From positions 1 through 6,368 of the forward strand of contig JAFGIH010000741.1 of the NCBI GenBank assembly GCA_016929985.1: 6,368 bases of DNA. The letters are read 5' to 3'. Shown here piece after piece: positions 1 to 6,368 of this stretch. Source of the DNA: Thermoleophilia bacterium (lineage in GTDB: Bacteria > Actinomycetota > Thermoleophilia > RBG-16-64-13). The position numbers and the translations under genes were made by a program. The notes beneath the pieces were generated by a model. The model was not told the DNA's origin, did no database searches, and saw only the letters and a program-made list of their open reading frames with translations. Position 1 is the first letter of the stretch. Each line of letters starts with the position of its first letter.

Positions 1-1669
1 GTGGGAGAAGCGCAACATCGCGCTGGAGGTGCCGGTCTGGGAGCCGGAGCTCTGCATCCAGTGCGGCAAGTGCTCGCTCCACTGCCCGCACGCCTGCATC
101 CGCACCAAGGTGTACGATGCGGCCGCCCTGGAGGGCGCGCCGCCGACCTTCAAGTCGGTGGATGCCAAGGGCAAGGAGTACTCCGGCAAGAAGTGGACCG
201 TACAGGTAGCGGTTGAGGACTGCACGGGCTGCGGCGCCTGCGTGAACATCTGCCCGGGCAAGGACAAGGGCGATCCGGAGAGGCACGCCATCAACATGGC
301 CTTCCAGCCGCCGCTCCGGGAAGAGGAGCGCGACAACTATCGCTTCTTCCTGCGCATCCCCGATCCAGATCGCGGCGAGGTGAGAGTCAACACAGTCAAG
401 GGCAGCCAGCTGCTTCGGCCCCTGTTCGAGTATCCGGGAGCCTGCGCCGGGTGCGGCGAGACCCCGTATCTCAAGCTGTTGACTCAGCTCGTGGGTGACC
501 GGCTGCTCATCGGCAACGCGACTGGTTGCTCGAGCATCTACGGCGGTAATCTGCCCACTACGCCGTACTCCGTGAACAAGGACGGGCGTGGTCCCACCTG
601 GAACAACTCCCTGTTCGAAGACGCGGCGGAGTTCAGCTACGGCCTGCGGCTCACCGTGGACAAGCACTCCGAGTTCGCACGGGAGTTGGTCGACTCGCTG
701 CGCGACGTCGTCGGGAGGGATCTGGCCGCCGCGCTACTCGCCTCGAAGCAGGAGGACGAAGCTGAGATCGCCGCTCAGCGCGCCCGCGTGACCGAGTTGA
801 AGGCCACGTTGCAGGATGCGATGGCGAAGAACGGCTCCGACTACCGCTACGGCCAGCTGCTCGCCGTGGCCGACTACCTGGTCAAGAAGAGCGTCTGGGG
901 GGTGGGCGGCGACGGCTGGGCCTTCGATATCGGCTACGGGGGCTTGGACCACGTGCTTGCTTCGCAGCGCAACATCAACCTCCTCGTGCTCAACACCCAG
1001 ATGTATTCGAACACCGGCGGCCAGATGTCCAAGGCCACACCGATGGGTTCGGTCGCGCTGTTCGCTGCCGGAGGCAAGACCATCGGCAAGAAAGACCTGG
1101 GATCTATCGCCATGACCTACGGCAACATCTACGTGGCGCAGGTGGCCATGGGCTACAGCGACTCGCAGACGGTGCGGGCCTTTGTGGAGGCCGAGTCATA
1201 CGACGGCCCGAGCCTCATCATCGCCTACAGCCACTGCATCAGCATGGGCTTCGACATGTCCAGGGGCTACGAGCACCAGAAGATGGCCGTGCAGTCCGGG
1301 TCTTGGATCTGCTACCGGTTCGATCCGCGTCTTGCGGCGCAGGGCAAGAACCCGCTGCAGATCGACTCTAAGGAGATGTCGCTGCCGGTGGACGACTTCG
1401 TTCCCACCGAGAACCGCTACAACATGCTCAAGAAGGCCCATCCCGAAGCTGCCGAGATGCTGTGGGACAAAGCCCAGAAGCACGTGTGTACCCGCTGGCA
1501 GATCCTCAAGCAACAGGCGGAGATGGTCTACAGCGAGGCCTGCCCGTTCGAGCCCGGCGTGGTGGACGAGGAAGCTCTTGCCGCGACCGGAGCGCGCGAC
1601 GTCACCGTGGAGAGCAGCGGCTTGAATCTACCCGCCGGCCGGGACCTCCAAGAAGACGGGGACAGCTGA
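1..1669 (+). CDS. nifJ: Pyruvate:ferredoxin (flavodoxin) oxidoreductase, C-terminal half (5' end outside window)
   Basis: This enzyme oxidatively decarboxylates pyruvate with CoA to acetyl-CoA and CO2 and passes the electrons to ferredoxin or flavodoxin in the cytoplasm. The reading frame is open from base 2 (WEKRNIALEVPVW), so about 555 residues of a protein normally near 1,170-1,200 are visible. In window residue numbering, the first ferredoxin cluster uses C18, C21, C24 and C28, and the second uses C74, C77, C80 and C84 (CTGCGACVNICP). The thiamine-diphosphate domain follows, with GDGWAFDIGYGGLDH near 303-317 and YSNTGGQ near 335. The proximal-cluster cysteines are C148, C151, C176 and C412, with the first three spaced as in the Desulfovibrio africanus enzyme. 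Near the metal site the text reads LNTQMYSNTGG where LDTEVYSNTGG is common. A tail of about 45 residues follows the usual family end. The upstream domains lie outside the window. Identification is very secure. Confidence 0.97.
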   Translation, partial: WEKRNIALEVPVWEPELCIQCGKCSLHCPHACIRTKVYDAAALEGAPPTFKSVDAKGKEYSGKKWTVQVAVEDCTGCGACVNICPGKDKGDPERHAINMAFQPPLREEERDNYRFFLRIPDPDRGEVRVNTVKGSQLLRPLFEYPGACAGCGETPYLKLLTQLVGDRLLIGNATGCSSIYGGNLPTTPYSVNKDGRGPTWNNSLFEDAAEFSYGLRLTVDKHSEFARELVDSLRDVVGRDLAAALLASKQEDEAEIAAQRARVTELKATLQDAMAKNGSDYRYGQLLAVADYLVKKSVWGVGGDGWAFDIGYGGLDHVLASQRNINLLVLNTQMYSNTGGQMSKATPMGSVALFAAGGKTIGKKDLGSIAMTYGNIYVAQVAMGYSDSQTVRAFVEAESYDGPSLIIAYSHCISMGFDMSRGYEHQKMAVQSGSWICYRFDPRLAAQGKNPLQIDSKEMSLPVDDFVPTENRYNMLKKAHPEAAEMLWDKAQKHVCTRWQILKQQAEMVYSEACPFEPGVVDEEALAATGARDVTVESSGLNLPAGRDLQEDGDS

Positions 1670-1693
1670 CCTGGGGCGGGGCCGAAACCGACG

Positions 1694-1700
1694 AAAGGAG
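1694..1700 (+). promoter_or_regulatory. Ribosome binding site of the osmC remnant
   Basis: AAAGGAG lies 6 bases before the ATG at 1707. It sits in the 37-base gap after the nifJ stop. No promoter or terminator is visible in that gap, so the osmC remnant was probably co-transcribed with nifJ. The site supports 1707 as the original start of the now broken gene. Confidence 0.7.
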
Positions 1701-1706
1701 CCGGCG

Positions 1707-1981
1707 ATGGCCGTACGCAAATCTGAGGCTACGTGGCGCGGGACCCTGAAGGAGGGCAACGGGCTCATGGAGCTGGCCAGCGGCCTCTACCAGGGGCCGC
1801 CCACGCGGGGTGTTTCTCCATGTTCTTGTCGGCGCTGTTGACCGAGAAGGGCTTCACGCCCGAGCGCATCTACACCACGGCCGCCGTGCGTCTGGGCGCA
1901 GGGCTGCAGATCAAGACGATCGACCTGGTCTGCGAGGCGGCTGTGCCTGCGATCGCCCTCAAGGCTTCGTTGGCGGGGTAG
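1707..1981 (+). pseudogene. Degraded OsmC/Ohr-family peroxide-resistance gene
   Basis: Intact OsmC-family proteins are cytoplasmic thiol peroxidases of about 140 residues that reduce organic hydroperoxides with two cysteines. From ATG 1707 the frame reads MAVRKSEATWRGTLKEGNG and onward to LASGLYQG, a typical OsmC N-terminus, but it then runs into nonsense and stops at TGA 1839-1841. The conserved block GAAHAGCFSM begins at 1793 in another frame and continues through FTPERIYTTAAVRL to IDLVCEAAVP, ending at TAG 1979-1981. About 20 residues that normally link the N-terminal strand to GAAHAGCFSM (the FxxRFEDGPGTNPEELI-type segment) are absent. A second gap follows EAAVP, where the segment with the second catalytic cysteine (NCPVSKAL) should lie; LKASLAG may be what remains of it. 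With the frame broken and the resolving cysteine lost, a working enzyme is very unlikely. A sequencing or assembly error could explain the frameshift but not easily both missing segments. Confidence 0.85.
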
Positions 1982-1994
1982 CCTCATCAGGCGG

Positions 1995-2062
1995 GGTGGC
2001 GATAGGCCGGGGAGCGGGTCATTAGGGGAGGCGCAACAGCCTCGCTCCGGCCAGGCGCCGCC
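1995..2062 (+). other. Long imperfect hairpin between the osmC remnant and the YgjP gene
   Basis: Read as single-stranded nucleic acid, 1995-2001 pairs with 2056-2062 (7 pairs including one G-T/U). After a 3x3 internal loop, GGCCGG at 2005-2010 pairs with CCGGCC at 2047-2052. After a two-base bulge, AGCG at 2013-2016 pairs with CGCT at 2043-2046. A small inner stem, AGGC 2029-2032 with GCCT 2039-2042, closes a six-base loop. There is no T-run, so it does not look like an intrinsic terminator. It contains the SD-like AGGGGAGG at 2024-2031. It could be a structured mRNA leader, a REP-like palindrome, or chance pairing in GC-rich DNA. Confidence 0.4.
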
Positions 2063-2078
2063 GCCCTACTCAGTTCGC

Positions 2079-2828
2079 GTGAGTCAGCGCGCTCGGCGCG
2101 TCCGCCTAGTGATGACGGCCGAGCACGGCCTGGAGGTGGTGATCCCTCGCCGGTTCGATCGCGGGCAGGTGCCCGCACTGGTGGAGGGCAAGAGAGACTG
2201 GATCGAGCGCGCCTCGGTCAGGGTGGGGTTGCGGGCAGAAGCCCGCCGCCGGCGACTCGAACTCGACCCCCCGACGTTGCCCACACGCATCGTGCTGCCG
2301 GCCGTCGGAGAGGAGTGGGCGGTAGAGTACCGGCCGGGTCCCTCATCGCAGGCCGGCGCGCACGGCGCCGCGGTAAGACCGAGGACGGTCATACGCGAAA
2401 GGCCGGGACGGCGCCTTCTGGTCACCGGCGATCTGGACGATGCGGAGGCCTGTAGGCAGGCGCTCTCCCGGTGGCTCCGGCGGAGAGCCAGGAGGGCCCT
2501 CATCCCGTGGGTCGCAGACACGGCCCTTCGGCACCGCTTGGAGTTCGGACGGGTCTCGGTGCGGCAGCAACGGACTCGCTGGGCCAGCTGTTCGCGTCAG
2601 AAGACCATCTCTCTCAACGCGAGGCTGCTTTTCTTGCAGCGTGACCTGGTTGAGTACGTAGTCCTCCATGAACTGTGCCACACGGTGGAGATGAACCACT
2701 CCGCCCGATTCTGGGCCCGGCTGCAGGCACACGACCCTGATTGTCAGACGCACCGGCTACTGCTGCGGGCCGCTGCGGGCACCGTACCCACCTGGGTGGA
2801 TCACGGCATGGAGAAGCCGGGAGTCTGA
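2079..2828 (+). CDS. YgjP-type M48-like zinc metallopeptidase domain protein
   Basis: This is a protein of the YgjP/DUF45 (WLM-related) family, predicted cytoplasmic zinc metallopeptidases whose substrates are generally not known. From GTG 2079 it has 249 residues. The family core is clear: RTRWASCSRQKTISLNARL at 166-183, then HELCHTVEMNHSARFW at 197-212, where H197, H201 and H207 are the expected zinc ligands and E198 the catalytic base. The N-terminal half also fits: an RARRVRL strand, a VIPRRF strand and the WIERA helix. There is no signal peptide or membrane segment. The start is doubtful: GTG 2079 has no good ribosome binding site, and the in-frame codons just upstream read PPPYSVR, which resembles the family's usual N-terminus, yet no ATG, GTG or TTG occurs in that frame back to at least 1980. 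ATG 2112 is another in-frame choice but would cut the conserved strand. The 3' end overlaps the opposing kinase gene by 28 bases. Confidence 0.85.
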   Translation: MSQRARRVRLVMTAEHGLEVVIPRRFDRGQVPALVEGKRDWIERASVRVGLRAEARRRRLELDPPTLPTRIVLPAVGEEWAVEYRPGPSSQAGAHGAAVRPRTVIRERPGRRLLVTGDLDDAEACRQALSRWLRRRARRALIPWVADTALRHRLEFGRVSVRQQRTRWASCSRQKTISLNARLLFLQRDLVEYVVLHELCHTVEMNHSARFWARLQAHDPDCQTHRLLLRAAAGTVPTWVDHGMEKPGV

Positions 2829-5473
2829 GTGCGCGCGTCCAGCGCCTTGCGCACCACCGAGGCCAGCGCTTCAGGGCGGAACGGCTTCTCGAGGTAGATG
2901 GCTCCCGAAACGAGCCGGCTCGCGTTCTCGACGGTGTCGAACGCGTAGCCCGACATGCAGATGATGGGGAGGCCGGGCCGGAGGTTACGGGCCTGTTCGG
3001 CCAGGACGTTTCCCTGGATCTTCCCGGGAAGTACCATGTCGGTGAGCAGAAGGTCCAGACGTCTCTCGGTATCGACGAGGTAGGCCATGGCCTCGTCGCC
3101 GCTCCCTACCGCGTACGCGGTGTACCCGAGTGAGTTGAGCACCCGGGTGATCAGGCGCTGCAGCGCTTCCTCGTCCTCGACCACGAGGAGGGCCTCACTG
3201 CCTCGGGGAAGAGTCTGGGCCGGCACCGGTGGGATCTCGGCACGTGTGGCCGGCAAGACCCGAGGCATGTAGATCTTGAAGCTTGTGCCGATCCCGGGTT
3301 CGCTATACACGAATATGCTTCCGCCGCTCTGCTTGACGATGCCGTACACGGTGGAGAGCCCTAAGCCCGTGCCCTTGCCCTTCTCCTTGGTGGTGAAGAA
3401 GGGCTCGAAGATCTGCGCGAGCGTGGCGCTGTCCATGCCTGTGCCGGTGTCGGAGACCACCAGCATCACGTAGCTGCCTATCCCAGCCTCGGGGTGGAGG
3501 CGGCGATACTCTTCACCGAGTTCCACGTTGCTTGTCTCCAGCGTGAGCTGCCCACCCGCGGGCATGGCGTCGCGCGCGTTCACCGCCAGGTTGAGCAGAA
3601 CCTGTTCGAACTGATGAACGTCCACCTCCACGTGGCCCAGGTCGTGGGCGGCCCGCACGACCAGTTGGACGCCCTCGCCCAGGGTGTGGCGAAGGAGGGG
3701 CTCCATGCCGGTGATGACGTCGTTCATCGACACCACCTCAGGCTGTAACGTCTGACGTCGAGAGAACGCGAGTATCTGCCGGGTCAGGCCGCCGGCCCGT
3801 TCGGCGGCGTGCCTGATCTCGGTGACGTCGTTTCTCACACCGGGGTCGGAGGCCTCCGCCCTTCCCAGCAGGAGATTGGAGTAGCCGATGATCGCGGTGA
3901 GGAGGTTGTTGAAGTCGTGGGCGATCCCGCCGGCCAACTGGCCGATGGCTTCCATCTTCTGAGCCTGGCGCAGTTGCTTGTCGCTCTCACGAAGAGAATC
4001 CTCCGCGTGTTTCCGTTCCAGAGCGGTGGCGAACGCTTCGGCGAGTTGCTCGGCGTGGCGGATGTCCTGGTGCTCCCAGCCGCGCTCGTTCGAGACTCTG
4101 AAGAGACCGAGGCCGCCCCGAAAGACCCCGCCTCTACTTCGAAGCGGGACGAGGATCGCCGAGGAGAGGCCCTGTTTCTGCCAGAGCTCGTGGAACTGTT
4201 CGGCCTCCGCGGGGATCTCGTGAGCCGACTGAAGCACGATCCTCTTACCGGCCAGGAGCTCGTCTTCTACCCAGGGGAGTGTGCCCCGGGGCTGGTTCTT
4301 GAGCCAGCCCGCAACGCTTGCGAAGCCGGGCGTGGCCCAGCCATAGGTGGCCCCCCAGGTCGCCAGGTCGTCAGAGGTCTGGAAGACCACGCTCGACTCG
4401 ACGCGCATGAACTCCGCGACGAGCTGCATACTCTCGGCGATGCAGCGATCGACATCCGCGGAAGAGGCGCTCGCTATGCGTGAGAGCAGCCGCTCCATCA
4501 GTTCGTCGAACGCGGCCTGCGCGCGCAATGCATCCATGGCCAACTTGCGGTCTGTGATGTCGGTGAACGTAGCGTAGACGCTGTTGGGAGGCGACCCGTC
4601 GCTCAGAGGACGTGGTACGGCGTCCACCATGATCCAGCGGCGTTCGCCGTGTGGACTCGTACGCACGCCAACTATCGTCCCGGTGTCCGGCAGACCCGTG
4701 AGCCGCGCCACGACATGAGGATACCCGCCGCGGGGAAGCGGTGCCCCGTCTTCTTCCACTACATCGAGGTCGATGTCAGCCGGGTCCAGGCTTCGTAGGT
4801 GTTCCTCAGAGAGGCCCAAGATGTGCTCTGCTGCCGGGTTGGCCATGGCTACTCTTCCCCCTGCGTCGAAGTAGACCACGCCTTGCGACATCGTCTCGAA
4901 GAGGGCCCGGAACCGGCTCTCGCTCTCCTGCAGGGCCTGCTCGGTGTGCCGGCGTTCAGCCATCTCGTGCTCGAGGGCGCGATTGGCCCGCTCGAGTTGG
5001 ATCATCTTGTTTTCGAGCTTGCGCACCAGGGCCTCGTTGTACTGCCTGCCGATGCCCTCCAATTCAGCGGGGGCCTCGGGAGCATGAGCGGCGGGACTGG
5101 TCTGCGTCCTGGCGAGCGCTGCCAGGATCTTGGCCAGGAAGTCCTCCGGCTCGACCGGCTTGGTGATGAAGGCGTCGGCGCCGAGGTCCAGCGCCAGCTT
5201 CTCGTCCTTGAGGTCGGTGTATGTGGCAGTGTAGAAGACGAAGGGTATCTCATGGAGTCTCTGGTCGGTCTTCCATTCCCGGCAGAGCGCAAAGCCGTCC
5301 ATGCCCGGCATGAGGATGTCGGACACGATCAGGTCGGGTGGGTCGCTGCGGGCGATCTGCAGGGCTTCGACCCCGTCGTGCGCGGCATGCACGGCGTAGC
5401 CCTGGCTTTCGAGAAGAACCCGGAGCAGGTGCAGGTTCTCCTCGTGATCATCGACGACGAGCAGGCGTTTCAT
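2801..5473 (-). CDS. Hybrid sensor histidine kinase, REC-PAS-GAF-HisKA-HATPase-REC
   Basis: This is an 890-residue soluble hybrid kinase with no membrane segment. REC1 (about 1-122) has D8/D9, phospho-acceptor D52 (SDILMPGMDG), T82 and K105. A charged coiled coil spans about 140-185. A PAS domain with its C-terminal PAC part lies at about 186-312 and a GAF domain at about 320-485. The HisKA helix carries H519 in GGIAHDFNN. The ATPase shows N628/N632 (N box), DTGTGM at 675-680 and GTGLGL at 701-706. REC2 (about 760-880) has D767, D812, S841 and K863. All key residues are present, so both kinase and receivers should work. The ATG at 5473 is chosen because GGAGG lies 6 bases upstream and REC1 begins there; an open frame continues upstream to 5566 but overlaps the preceding gene and adds no domain. 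Its start overlaps the regulator's stop (ATGA), which suggests translational coupling. REC1 may receive phosphate from the upstream kinase. The signals sensed by PAS and GAF cannot be read from sequence. Confidence 0.95.
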   Translation of the reverse strand: MKRLLVVDDHEENLHLLRVLLESQGYAVHAAHDGVEALQIARSDPPDLIVSDILMPGMDGFALCREWKTDQRLHEIPFVFYTATYTDLKDEKLALDLGADAFITKPVEPEDFLAKILAALARTQTSPAAHAPEAPAELEGIGRQYNEALVRKLENKMIQLERANRALEHEMAERRHTEQALQESESRFRALFETMSQGVVYFDAGGRVAMANPAAEHILGLSEEHLRSLDPADIDLDVVEEDGAPLPRGGYPHVVARLTGLPDTGTIVGVRTSPHGERRWIMVDAVPRPLSDGSPPNSVYATFTDITDRKLAMDALRAQAAFDELMERLLSRIASASSADVDRCIAESMQLVAEFMRVESSVVFQTSDDLATWGATYGWATPGFASVAGWLKNQPRGTLPWVEDELLAGKRIVLQSAHEIPAEAEQFHELWQKQGLSSAILVPLRSRGGVFRGGLGLFRVSNERGWEHQDIRHAEQLAEAFATALERKHAEDSLRESDKQLRQAQKMEAIGQLAGGIAHDFNNLLTAIIGYSNLLLGRAEASDPGVRNDVTEIRHAAERAGGLTRQILAFSRRQTLQPEVVSMNDVITGMEPLLRHTLGEGVQLVVRAAHDLGHVEVDVHQFEQVLLNLAVNARDAMPAGGQLTLETSNVELGEEYRRLHPEAGIGSYVMLVVSDTGTGMDSATLAQIFEPFFTTKEKGKGTGLGLSTVYGIVKQSGGSIFVYSEPGIGTSFKIYMPRVLPATRAEIPPVPAQTLPRGSEALLVVEDEEALQRLITRVLNSLGYTAYAVGSGDEAMAYLVDTERRLDLLLTDMVLPGKIQGNVLAEQARNLRPGLPIICMSGYAFDTVENASRLVSGAIYLEKPFRPEALASVVRKALDARTQTPGFSMP

Positions 5474-5859
5474 ACGGAACCTCCCCCCACGACCGGGGTC
5501 AGGAACTCCGCGATCTGTCCGGCGAACGTGTCCGGATCGATGGGCTTCTCGATGTAACCGTCGCACCCGGCGGCCAAGGCTTTCTCTCTGTCTCCCAGCA
5601 TGGCGAACGACGTCACGGCGACTATCGGGGTGGACACCAGGTTCGGGTCTTCACGCAGGGCGCGGGCCACGGCATAGCCGTCCATGCCCGGCAACTGGAT
5701 GTCGAGCAATATGAGCGCGGGCCGGGTCTTCGCCGCCAGCGCGATGCCGCTGGGGCCGTCGGGAGCCGTCAAGACCTCATAGCCGTTCTTCTCCAACAAG
5801 AAGATGGCCATGTAGCGGTTCTGCTCGTTGTCTTCGATCAGCAATACCCTAGTCTGCAC
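5470..5859 (-). CDS. Single-domain response regulator, DivK-like
   Basis: This is a stand-alone phospho-receiver of 129 residues with no output domain. The acidic pocket is E9/D10 (LLIEDNEQNR), the phospho-acceptor is D53 (LLDIQLPGMDGY), and T83 and K105 (YIEKPID) complete the switch residues. The stretch MLGDREKALAAGCDGYIEKP is typical of DivK/CheY-like receivers that act by protein-protein contact or as phosphate shuttles. The start is GTG 5859, supported by GGAGG 5 bases upstream and by the receiver beginning at once. It overlaps the upstream kinase by 11 bases and the downstream hybrid kinase by 4 (ATGA), so the three are almost certainly one transcript. The likely role is to carry phosphate between the two kinases, or to modulate one of them; this is inferred from context. 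Confidence 0.93.
   Translation of the reverse strand: MQTRVLLIEDNEQNRYMAIFLLEKNGYEVLTAPDGPSGIALAAKTRPALILLDIQLPGMDGYAVARALREDPNLVSTPIVAVTSFAMLGDREKALAAGCDGYIEKPIDPDTFAGQIAEFLTPVVGGGSV
5480..5488 (-). promoter_or_regulatory. Ribosome binding site of the hybrid kinase
   Basis: On the minus strand GGGGGGAGG ends 6 bases before the ATG at 5473. It lies inside the last codons of the response-regulator gene, where it encodes part of the GGGS tail. It decides the kinase start against longer in-frame options. Confidence 0.8.
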
Positions 5860-6368
5860 TCGTGCCTCCCCCCGCTGCGGGCAAGATCAGGGTGAACGTG
5901 CTGCCCACACCGTATTCGCTCTCCGCATGGATATCCCCACCAAGCAGGTCGGCCAAGCGTCGGCAGATGGCCAATCCCAAACCGGTGCCCTCGTAGTTAC
6001 GAGCCAGGCCGGTGTCGATCTGCTTGAAGGGCTGAAACACCTCATCGAGCTCCTCAGGCTTGATGCCTATGCCGGTGTCACTCACGGCTACCCTCACCTG
6101 CTCACCCCCCGTGGCTAGGAGCGCTGTGAGGGTCACCCCGCCGCGCTCCGTGAACTTCATGGCGTTGCTGAGCAGGTTCAAGACGATCTGTTCCACTCGC
6201 CGCCGGTCGCTGGTGATCTCTCTAACGCTGGGAGCCAGTTCGACGCCGAACGAGAGACCCTTCTTATCGGCCAGTGGTCTCATGGTGTCCGCCACCTGCA
6301 TCAACGCCGATGGGAGGTCGAAGGGCTCGGAGCCCACCTCGAGCTCGCCGGCCTCGATCTTGGAGATA
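5849..6368 (-). CDS. Sensor histidine kinase, C-terminal ATPase domain (5' end outside window)
   Basis: Only the last 172 residues are in the window. The frame is open at the right edge and begins ISKIEAGELEVGSEPFDL, the usual link between the HisKA dimerisation helix and the ATPase, so the phospho-acceptor histidine lies just outside. The HATPase_c domain is complete: N box VEQIVLNLLSNAMKF (N64, N68 in window numbering), G1 DTGIGI at 97-102, F box FQPFKQ at 111-116, and G2 GTGLGL at 127-132. It closes with GSTFTLILP and a short glycine-rich tail, so it has no C-terminal receiver of its own. That makes the next gene's stand-alone receiver a natural partner. The sequence resembles ATPase domains of large hybrid or phytochrome-like kinases. 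The sensor part cannot be judged here. Confidence 0.95.
   Translation of the reverse strand, partial: ISKIEAGELEVGSEPFDLPSALMQVADTMRPLADKKGLSFGVELAPSVREITSDRRRVEQIVLNLLSNAMKFTERGGVTLTALLATGGEQVRVAVSDTGIGIKPEELDEVFQPFKQIDTGLARNYEGTGLGLAICRRLADLLGGDIHAESEYGVGSTFTLILPAAGGGTSAD
5865..5873 (-). promoter_or_regulatory. Ribosome binding site of the DivK-like regulator
   Basis: GGGGGGAGG on the minus strand ends 5 bases before the GTG start at 5859. It lies within the 3' end of the upstream kinase gene and encodes part of that protein's AGGGTS tail. It supports GTG as the true start. Confidence 0.8.

Noticed and set aside
1670..1706. Intrinsic terminator after nifJ
   Set aside because: The 37-base gap has no stable stem followed by a T-run and instead holds the next gene's ribosome binding site.
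1707..1981. Programmed frameshift as the explanation for the split osmC
   Set aside because: A frameshift would keep all residues, but conserved segments are missing on both sides of the GAAHAGCFSM block, so decay by deletion fits better.
2084..2753. Minus-strand open frames opposite the YgjP gene
   Set aside because: The plus strand carries the HELCH...NH zinc site and the family core. The opposite frames have no motif and no clear ribosome binding site.
3809..4483. Open frame of 224 codons on the + strand inside the hybrid kinase gene
   Set aside because: It lies opposite the PAS-GAF part of a clearly conserved protein, shows no recognisable domain, and such antisense open frames are common in GC-rich genes.
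4799..5557. Open frame of 252 codons on the + strand opposite the start of the hybrid kinase
   Set aside because: It shadows REC1 and PAS, whose motifs are certain on the minus strand. Its residues look like the complement of a coding frame and match no family I know.
5474..5566. 31-residue N-terminal extension of the hybrid kinase in the same frame
   Set aside because: It overlaps the regulator gene, adds low-complexity arginine-rich sequence, and the ATG at 5473 has a strong SD and coincides with the beginning of the receiver domain.

Overview
The window is GC-rich bacterial DNA with strong G/C bias at third codon positions, ordinary Shine-Dalgarno sites and tightly packed genes. It carries a pyruvate:ferredoxin oxidoreductase, which points to an anaerobic or facultative high-GC bacterium. 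Plausible groups are deep-branching Actinomycetota or the former Deltaproteobacteria. This placement is inference, because no marker gene is present to fix it.

Left part, + strand (1-2828). The window opens inside nifJ, a pyruvate:ferredoxin/flavodoxin oxidoreductase. Its C-terminal half is present: two [4Fe-4S] ferredoxin clusters, the thiamine-diphosphate domain and the proximal-cluster cysteines. Next, 37 bases later and behind a good ribosome binding site, is a broken osmC/ohr-type peroxide-resistance gene. It keeps its N-terminus and the GAAHAGCFSM active-site block, but in different frames, and it has lost two internal segments. A short non-coding stretch (1982-2078) can fold into a long imperfect hairpin. 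It leads into a YgjP-type zinc metallopeptidase gene with an HELCH...NH site and an unclear translation start.

Right part, - strand (6368 down to 2801). This is a signalling operon read right to left: the C-terminal part of a histidine kinase, a single-domain DivK-like response regulator, and an 890-residue hybrid kinase with the order REC-PAS-GAF-HisKA-HATPase-REC. The cistrons overlap by 11 and 4 bases. Each of the last two has a GGGGGGAGG ribosome binding site that also encodes the glycine-rich tail of the gene before it. No DNA-binding or enzymatic output domain and no HPt domain lies in the window, so the phosphorelay's final target is elsewhere.

The two blocks converge, and the YgjP gene and the hybrid kinase gene overlap tail to tail by 28 bases with no visible terminator. 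I did not find a clearly novel system. The observations most worth checking are the osmC remnant, the hairpin with the odd YgjP start, and the compact phosphorelay operon.
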